Under the pieces are notes generated by a model. It was not told the origin of the DNA, did no database searches, and was given only the letters and a program-made list of their open reading frames with translations. 64,000 nt of DNA from positions 3,949,716 to 4,013,715 of the forward strand of contig JASKMD010000025.1 in assembly GCA_030144725.1 (NCBI GenBank). The letters run 5' to 3'. The stretch's first letter is position 1, and each line of letters starts with the position of its first letter. The position numbers and the translations under genes were made by a program. Shown here one piece after another: positions 47,001 through 64,000 of this stretch. The DNA comes from Haematococcus lacustris. Lineage: Eukaryota; Chlorophyta; Chlorophyceae; Chlamydomonadales; Haematococcaceae.

Positions 47001-48637
47001 ATCATACGTTGACGTTTTTATTTTTGGAATTAGAACCCATAGCGGACGCTATATACCGTAGTCTCCCTTTCGATTCCTAAGGCCTCGTTATCATATCATT
47101 CCCGAGCTGGTTTAGACTCCCATCCCCTTAGACTCCCAATACCGCATTGAATGCATGCGATGCACGTAGTTAACTGTCGTGATCTCTCTTCTAGTGGCCT
47201 TGTCACCTGACCACGTCACATGAGGCGCTGAACTTCACTCATAAAGTCGTGGTCCTCCCGCCGTTGCTGGCAGTGGCGGCATATCTCATCGTCAGCAAGC
47301 ACCACGCTTTGGCCGGCTGCCCGTGTATGACCGCCTCCCCCCTCGACATAGTAGCCAGCCTGGGTGCTACCCTTGCCTGACCTGTGACCCCAGCCTTTGC
47401 CGAGGTAGTCGCTTCTCGATCACTGCCGCTTGATGATCGAGAAGTCATTGTGCATAAGGAACTCGTAGTGCTGATCATCAGCTGCGTCAGCGGCACTTAT
47501 GCATAGGACGAGAAACTGATTCGTTGCTGACACTTACTCTTTCCCGGTTTCCTGAAGGACAAAAAACGAAGGGAGAGTACAGTATACCGTAAATTGTTCA
47601 TTATACTAAGAAGAAGAAGAAGAAGAAGAAGAAGACTACTCCGGTGTTCACCGGCGTGCATTAAGGGAGGAGCTACCGCCTGGGGCGCGGCCTGCTCCCA
47701 CCGACCAGCAAGAGAAGAAGTGACCCCCCGTTCATTATACTATGCACTGTGGTGGTTGCATCACACAACCATAGAATAGTTGTCAATTGACATATGTTGA
47801 CTATTGTATACTCCGCGAATAGGGCCCATAGCGGATGCTACATATAGCGCTATACATTATGCTAATCACCCCGCCCTGCCCCTCAATATTGGGCATGCCG
47901 TATGGCTATGTGCCATCCTTGACCTTTTCCTGGTAACTGCAACCCCTTGAGTTGCTGTGCCATGGCGTTCTCTGCCCATGCAGATGACGTGTCACCACCA
48001 GCGCATGTACTGGCAGACTCGTGCAAGAGATTTGGATGCACACCTCCGTCACCTAGGTGTGGGTTTGCCCATGTCGATTGCCTTGTGCGGGCATCTTCAA
48101 GAGGTGTTGGCCGAGGCCTGCGTGGTGGGACCTGCTGGCCTGGCTGCCTCACCTGCCTCCTGGCTGCCCTGTGGCAACAACTTGGTGGAAGGATGGTGCA
48201 ATACGTTGCTGGCAGAGGTCTGTCAGATCTGCTGCACCTCCGATGTAGGTCCAACGGGTATTCCGCCCTACCATAAGATAGGAGCGTGTCATCTGTTGCT
48301 GGGTAGCCACCAGTACCTGCGTCAAGGCCGACGATGCGCCCACCTCGGCATGTCAGCAGCAGCGGAGCGGTCACTCGCTTGCTTGGCGCTAATGTTGTCC
48401 GTGGCCGTTCCCCTTGTCCTCTGGTTGAATGCTGTCAACCGGGCGCCTGCTATCGTGGCGAGGCTGGCCGACAGCGGGATATGCGCGATGCTAGCCGAGG
48501 TGGAGCCGGAGCGGGTGTGGGCCTGGCAGGCGCTAGCCGCAGGTACCGTGGCCGAGCCCGTCCTGGCAGATGTGTTGCAAGCCGCCTCAATCAAGCTGCA
48601 TCTGCCGCACCTGAACGTACCTGCCCCGCAGGGATGA
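35042..48637 (+). CDS. Unknown multi-copy gene family, copy B (four exons, intact frame)
   Basis: Not recognised. Exons 35042-35536, 35901-36732, 36934-37661 and 47984-48637 join in phase to 903 codons with GT-AG introns. Landmarks: [14 protein letters not shown] at the start; [20 protein letters not shown] in exon 1; [19 protein letters not shown] opening exon 2; [18 protein letters not shown] and [20 protein letters not shown] in exon 3; [13 protein letters not shown] opening exon 4. The protein is Leu/Ala-rich and probably all helical. Intron 3 is 10.3 kb because a chromovirus (38435-46911) inserted antisense in it; splice sites are untouched, so the gene may still be expressed. A TGA at 48635 replaces a Trp codon of copy A, shortening the C-terminus. 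Whether 35042 is the true start is unknown. Confidence 0.65.
36745..36837 (+). repeat. Decayed telomere-like repeats in intron 2 of copy B
   Basis: GGTTGGG, TTAGGG and GTCAGGG-like units just after the exon 2 donor, at the same place as the longer tract in copy A (17930-18055). Confidence 0.65.
38435..38721 (-). repeat. 3' LTR of the chromovirus
   Basis: 287 bases with the same sequence by eye as 46625-46911. Starts TGTAAC and ends GTTACA, the standard TG...CA form with short inverted ends. TTCAA precedes it on the plus strand. Confidence 0.95.
38722..38729 (-). other. Polypurine tract of the chromovirus
   Basis: On the element strand GGGGGGGA directly precedes the 3' LTR (TGTAAC...). This is the expected position of the plus-strand primer. 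Confidence 0.75.
38730..39361 (-). other. 3' untranslated region of the chromovirus
   Basis: About 630 bases between the pol stop and the polypurine tract. Short direct repeats (CATACAGAC, ACGTTGTCGTGTGG-like) occur, but there is no recognisable gene and no envelope-like frame. Confidence 0.65.
39362..43321 (-). CDS. pol: Chromovirus Pol polyprotein (protease, RT, RNase H, integrase, chromodomain)
   Basis: Residues counted from the GTG at 43288 (about 1308 residues). N-terminal unrecognised domain ([17 protein letters not shown], about 45-65); aspartic protease [11 protein letters not shown] (~168); reverse transcriptase with [13 protein letters not shown] and [10 protein letters not shown] (~513); RNase [17 protein letters not shown] and TDHNPLIYI (~720); integrase HHCC finger (H...GHGG...CHVC, ~900-930) and D,D,E core (SMDFVVKL ~960, [18 protein letters not shown] ~1055); C-terminal chromodomain [18 protein letters not shown] (~1270). 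The chromodomain and integrase place it with chromoviruses. There is no upstream ATG: the frame continues from gag across the TGA at 43322-43324, so Pol is probably made by readthrough. Confidence 0.95.
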   Translation of the reverse strand, partial: RCPPEGQPELTVSAAVHPNLVNQIAAKTGKPFSTIGHASSAANPITDPAQFLSDIMPGQHVWIDCAPSHLKTCLEHYNAHKQESPNTTSACVLLPRFSGTSRYKEWRKLTASWTLLHTFPRHTLLRMNGDVPPHAIQVFYNAPACQDTLRARTATANDDGPVMTFDAVVSNNPVTLLIDSGATHCFVSKTLTARLNLRARDDKQPVVLADGSHGETQGICSIKFKLQGVIKTCSCFVIDMPLNYDIILGDEFLLAHKAVIDYGARTCTIAGPYNRRAVLKPRTVTTQANTIGLSCITLSRAKRDMRKGAKAALIHVSAANATPIATKAAKEHEYSAPIKALIKQYAQVFDDLQGLPPERNIAHTIPLEPGAKPPFRPMYRMSPAELAEVEKQIKELLALGLIEPSSSPYGAPVLFVTKADGSLRMCIDYRALNKVTIKNKYPLPRIDQLIDRLHGATVFSSLDLQSGYHQIRITPEDVPKSAFRTPFGHYQFKVLSFGLTNAPATFQAVMNDIFREHNKFVVVYLDDILVFSKDKTEHAKHLEVVFKLLLQNQLYAKLKKCEFEKAELKFLGHLVGVKGIRPDPAKIQSIVDWPPLTDVASVRSFVGLATYFRTFIQGFAKLVAPLTNLTKTHVQWCWDDSCEAAFRGVKHALSNAPVLALPDFSKQFQVICDASVTGIGAVLMQDGHPIAFESRRLIPAEVNYTTGEQELLAVVHALKTWRCYLEGVEFKVITDHNPLIYINTQPNLSRRQTRWSEYLQRFKQLTWEYRPGRINVADPLSRYPPNKTAAVLMAVTRSKTGKSPAPKPAEVVKQLEPKKRTRTGRKPQEAPAVLEETHPDPDELQDTIATIQSGYRQDPWFEDARNLTDLRLCENSLLWYHGSRVVVPNLEGVKRALLYELHDTPMSGHGGIAKTYKAVSDRFWWPGMHNYVADYVKRCHVCQRNKSSTQKPAGLMVPLQMPKAPWDSVSMDFVVKLPKTAAGHDSILVIVDRLTKMVHLAPTVEKVNGEDVARLFYDNVFKLHGMPLEIISDRDPRFRGQFFSGLCDIMQTKQCLSTAFHPQSDGQTERMNKVMEDMLRHYVGVEYVDWDKFLSSAEFAINNSYNSSIGTTPFRLNNVKDPNVPITLKLDATTNNAAQNFARVMKDNLEKAKLTLDAARKRQKAYYDLMHRDENEIVVGSEVLLRTKHLKFKNPGSPKLLPLYIGPFQVTQKVNDVAFRIKLPETFKIHDVFHVSKLKPFLAGPGMMVPPPPLEEGDGLYFTVNHLLQHRKNKQGKDEYLVRWSGYGPEHDTWEPASNLKKATIQEYKDNLKPLPEFV
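43295..43324 (-). promoter_or_regulatory. Candidate gag stop-codon readthrough signal
   Basis: On the element strand gag ends ...GCCAAG TGA AGGTGTC; then CTCCGG (43314-43309), loop AGGGACAG, and CCGGAG (43300-43295). This gives a 6-bp GC-rich stem starting 7 bases after the stop. An alternative hairpin, TGTCCTCC paired with GGAGGGACA, overlaps it. Gag and pol share one frame with no other stop between them. Confidence 0.5.
43322..46156 (-). CDS. gag: Chromovirus Gag protein with RGG-rich tail
   Basis: Start chosen at the ATG at 46156 ([15 protein letters not shown]), about 944 residues to TGA. Pro/Ala-rich and acidic N-terminal region; long coiled coil with [16 protein letters not shown] and many Gln/Ala heptads (about 220-490); then the conserved retrotransposon gag core (about 650-830) with [33 protein letters not shown] and [13 protein letters not shown]. 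The C-terminus lacks a CCHC zinc knuckle and instead carries a Gly/Arg/Asn-rich RGG tail (about 870-940), a likely substitute RNA-binding region. At about 940 residues it is long for a Gag. Confidence 0.92.
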   Translation of the reverse strand: MTHKATRALVQLGRGSLRGRTPAAPAASVTTQEVTSTSTSGSQDTSTGPRETAPGADAAASAMCGLTTEVKDAMHTLTQLLDEHVKRKSTRTRLLHMFFNGKPVMRRRATLKLANPTITKWLMHKTTQAKQLVRAYVQAVELDIAANQDSSMEDMPDAAQQPPPAPASAAPQAPPAQPASAAQQPAAAAAATRLTQLRPAAVVVPPNTTTHDRINHLEQENRSLKQRVRTLQAASAQVAIAPPPDAQVDALQQQLIAVQARLADKEAAYLKLQQQANNYKAKALPLIAKENLAKVTVSISRLEAERAKAQASAAQLLQAGSSLSEVSAALDRINTDLAKQRQAKLHYEKSPDFDAATQYVFEQAQLQPKEPLAAEQAARQAAEEQLGNTQQQLHEAQVFIEHLERQVADERQQRERAQNDLAQLRADEKAASQRLQQLRRQISVHKAAIASDKTGLLAIVTNNYDHLRVTERITPDRVHDPAFQERVAMCLVDEQLLGPVPRNTPPGQAAQQHEDMAIDPDDMSGPDPVQEAAPGVGSADVAQQAGTSRPRPPKPTFEPLPPPSSIMPEEYRVVPEERERYFTKHFAPQLHAMRKDYDLSITRFNADEAWNHKAMGFGADYRQWQSLMCHYATKASDPPQSKEQSHKPHTVKTGLPAKFSGASGQFAEDAIFLFLDYLTGNNIPQPDWPSHILPLLEGKALQAWLSVAQPLRLSGGTPTWELMRDTLTKAFPCGDRAMQARKLLHTIKQQTRTPEYLRYFRMLVARAGEPTPTDRDLLLWYMRGLKSSIADQCKVNPATGKPWDSFEALAEYSCAIDTYTRDTDTDKPVRANLAHTKGRTLRRSSSQISLRPAHSQVPNKRAASEAGDYGGKHRGSGRGGRHNNGKHGNDHSGGGRGGNQGGGSGRGGGGGRGRGRGGRHDNGGNRNKNGNDASGSDAPKADAK
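46157..46624 (-). other. Chromovirus 5' leader with primer-binding site
   Basis: A 468-base untranslated leader. One base inside the 5' LTR (46623 downward) the element strand reads TGGTTGTCCGACCGCAAGG, a plausible tRNA primer-binding site because it starts TGG; the matching tRNA was not identified. The leader also has repeated CCCGAAGGGT motifs near 46480-46515. Confidence 0.6.
46625..46911 (-). repeat. 5' LTR of the chromovirus
   Basis: Identical by eye to 38435-38721 over all 287 bases, and followed on the plus strand by the target duplicate TTCAA. Confidence 0.95.
47596..47742 (-). mobile_element. Short retroposed insertion with 13-bp target duplication
   Basis: GTTCATTATACTA occurs at 47596-47608 and again at 47730-47742, bracketing 121 bases absent from copy A at the matching place (about 20437-20447). 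On the minus strand the insert ends in about eight CTT triplets, like a 3' tail, and starts with a G-run. This is the form of a SINE or a 5'-truncated retrotransposon. The body matches nothing recognised elsewhere in the window. Confidence 0.65.
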
Positions 48638-49233
48638 CAGGCAGGGCGGCTGACGCTTGCAACTGGCACAGGGCCATCAGACATATCGATGATGAGTGTG
48701 GTTGGCATCAGCTGAACCACCATTACAAGACATGCTTTGAGTTGCCTGGTGCACTTCACAACAGCAAATCTTAGATACAGCCTTTCAAGTGCATGTTGGG
48801 TGGGATGGGGGCTGGGCAACACGCGGGGCTAGGCGATGTTTCCCTTGTTGCAGTAGGCTAGCGTAGCCCTCGTTCTCATCAAAGGCGGGCGGTGGATGTT
48901 GACTCTGCTGTACAGCTGTACATACCTATACGGCTGCGTGCGTCAACACCTAGTTGTAAGAGTCGCTATATTTGAAGGGTGGCGTGCGTCGAAACCTATT
49001 TGTATGTGTTAGAAAAACAGTCCTACAATTACACCGCTGTTTTGCGGCCATGTGTTATGGCAAGCCGCATGGAGCTGTGGGCCGCATGGCTTGCATAACC
49101 GTTCGTCGCATAGACGGAAGAGTCTGAGACAGCCCCTTCCCATCTTGTTGCGCCATGATGCAATCCGTCCAGGGTCAGGGGGGCGGGTAACTAGTCTTGT
49201 TGGCCTGCGGGCCAGTTGCACTGCTGCGTAACG
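48638..49233 (+). other. Spacer and RPB2 upstream region
   Basis: The copy B 3' flank keeps similarity to copy A until about 48718. From about 48780 it is the RPB2 promoter region. A direct repeat (GTGCGTC(A/G)A(C/A)ACCTA at 48940 and 48987) and an imperfect inverted repeat (TGGCAAGCCGCATGG / CCGCATGGCTTGCAT around 49058-49098) are visible. No TATA box stands out. Confidence 0.5.
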
Positions 49234-62393
<13,160 letters not shown>

Positions 62394-63811
62394 GGCCCGG
62401 CCCAGCCTGCAGCCGCAGGGTCAGTCCTCACGCCCCCACCCCTTGAGGCCTGGCCCCCGCCCCTGCCCCTCCCCCTCTGACCATCTGACCACACCACGCG
62501 GGCAGCCAGCAGGCCCTAAACACGCGGGGTGGCTGCCTAGCCACTAGCCCCTGATCTTGCCAGCCCAGCTGCAGCTGGTGTTCAAGAAAGCAGGCCAGAC
62601 CCTGTGGCAGCTGTGGCTGCACCCTTACGTTGGTGCACTGCTGACATTGAGCCAAATGAGCTGGCAGGATTGGGTGATGCAAGGAGCCTGACCTGGGTGC
62701 TGCAGCCCCTGATGGTGCGACCGGCTGCTGATGGCCAGCCTGAATGGCTATGGGGCATCATGGAAGCGATGGGAGGGCAAGGCCACGCTGCAGCATCACC
62801 TTCATCACCTTCATCAGGATTAGATGTTAGGGTGAGGATCCCACCTTCATCAAAACCGTTGGCACCTCCTGACTTCACTACCCTCTGACACTGTACACAT
62901 AATGTCGCCTACAAACCACGACAAGGGAGCTGACGCCATGCAGCAGCTGTAGCAGCTGCATCATGGCAATAGACATGGAGTCTGACGACAGCTGCACTGC
63001 CAGATGGCAACCGGGTCAGAGGCTAACCAATCAAGGCACAGGCAGCGTTGCAGGTCGCGCGGGCAGGGCTGAGCAGCTTTGATCAGCAATTGCAGTAGTA
63101 GCCGTGGCATTGGAGTTCTGCGATGATTTGGAATGGTGCCAGAGCCCCCACTGCCTGCACTCTCCCAAGCAGTGGCACCACTACTGCCCTCACAGTAGAG
63201 AGCAGCTGTTTGTGTTTGGAAAGTTGGCAGGAGGGAATTCTGTTGCCGCCGCCAACGCCGTCGTCACGGCATGACACTCGCGGGTAACGATGCGCACCAC
63301 AATGGTGCACGCTTTGTGAACCCGTACAAGCGTCCAGAAGCAATGCGCTTGGCCATCAACTGACACTTTGAGCGTGTCTGTACTTGTACTGTACAAAAAA
63401 ACAGTTCCGGCGTATAAGGCAGGCGCATAGCGCGACTGAAGCTGTTTTGGCAGAACTTTGCCGGAGTTGGAGCTGCAGGTGCACTACAACAGCTGAAAGC
63501 AGCCCAATAGCCCAGCCTTGACGCGCAAGCCGCGGGCAAGTCGCGGCACAAGTGTAGGAACAGGTTCCTGCAGCTCATGTCAGGTATGGCTGCTTGGGAG
63601 ACTGGGGTGTCTATGTACTCAGGCTGGCCGTGCAGGCCGAGCGGGTCGGCTACGTGAATGGTAAACAAGCCGCGCGCGAGGAAGCCCAGCAGCAGGCTGG
63701 CGCCCTCTCGCTGCAGGCCTTCACCCGTGCCGGCGCAGCGTCGGCCAGAAAGCCTTTTTATTGCGCTTCGGTGAGGTCTGGCTGTAGTGCCTCGTCGACC
63801 ATGCCTGGCTA
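62394..63811. other. RPB2 3' flank, no gene recognised
   Basis: No rRNA, tRNA or conserved protein was seen. Open stretches (62604-62888 on +, 63264-63668 on -) have no family features. A short + segment around 63630-63770 (GYVNGKQAAREEAQQQAG) looks weakly coding and could be an exon of a gene that continues past the window. Confidence 0.5.
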
Positions 63812-64000
63812 TGGCCGAGCCTTGAGTTCACGGTCAACCTCACAGTCCGAGGCATCACGGTTACGTTTACGCTGCCTGATTCGCTGCATCCAAGCTCTAC
63901 AGCGGCATATCAATGCTATCTGCGTATGCTACATGTTACATGCCTGCGGCTAACAACCGGTATAAGGATTCAACCACCAACTACCAACAAACTACCCTCA
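63812..64000 (-). repeat. Dispersed repeat, copy 2 (runs off the window)
   Basis: Matches 15341-15535 in the same orientation, with a small gap (CCAAC missing near 63892) and an insertion near 63940. In copy 1 this repeat lies about 100 bases before family copy A. Confidence 0.7.

Noticed and set aside
47957..48637. Independent single-exon gene near 48 kb
   Set aside because: It is exon 4 of family copy B: the acceptor at 47983, phase and alignment to copy A show it belongs with the exons at 35042-37661, separated only by the retrotransposon-bearing intron.

Overview
The window is nuclear DNA of a chlorophycean green alga, most likely of the Chlamydomonadales/Haematococcus type. Two conserved eukaryotic genes, both cut into about thirty short GC-rich exons with plant-like protein sequence, give the lineage. 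Introns are packed with microsatellites, and telomere-like TTAGGG/TCAGGG tracts occur inside several of them. The species is an inference.

Layout. (1) 1-14643, + strand: most of POLA1, the catalytic subunit of DNA polymerase alpha; its first exons lie before the window. (2) 15642-21384, +: copy A of an unrecognised four-exon gene family. (3) 21390-24960, -: a decayed non-LTR retrotransposon. (4) 24960-30610: a satellite block with 18-bp palindromic arrays, a ~150-bp higher-order repeat, and CAG/G, GGGGGC and TGGGC arrays. (5) 30630-34636, -: an L1-ORF1-like pseudogene split by a 2.83-kb segment bounded by perfect 28-bp inverted repeats. (6) 35042-48637, +: copy B of the gene family, open in all four exons, with a complete 8.5-kb Ty3/gypsy chromovirus inserted antisense in intron 3. 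(7) 49234-62393, +: the complete RPB2 gene for the second-largest subunit of RNA polymerase II (28 exons, 1188 codons). (8) The 3' flank, ending in a dispersed repeat also found downstream of POLA1.

Main points. RPB2 has lost three of the four cysteines of its C-terminal zinc site, in an ungapped and otherwise conserved stretch. Independently, the POLA1 C-terminal domain keeps at most one of its eight zinc/metal cysteines. The chromovirus has LTRs that look identical, a 5-bp target duplication, and an intact empty site in copy A; its gag and pol are in one frame separated by a single TGA followed by a hairpin, which suggests stop-codon readthrough. The two copies of the unknown family differ much more in parts of their exons than in the adjoining intron.

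Exon borders were read by eye from splice signals and checked for reading phase and family alignment, so individual borders may be off by a base or a codon.
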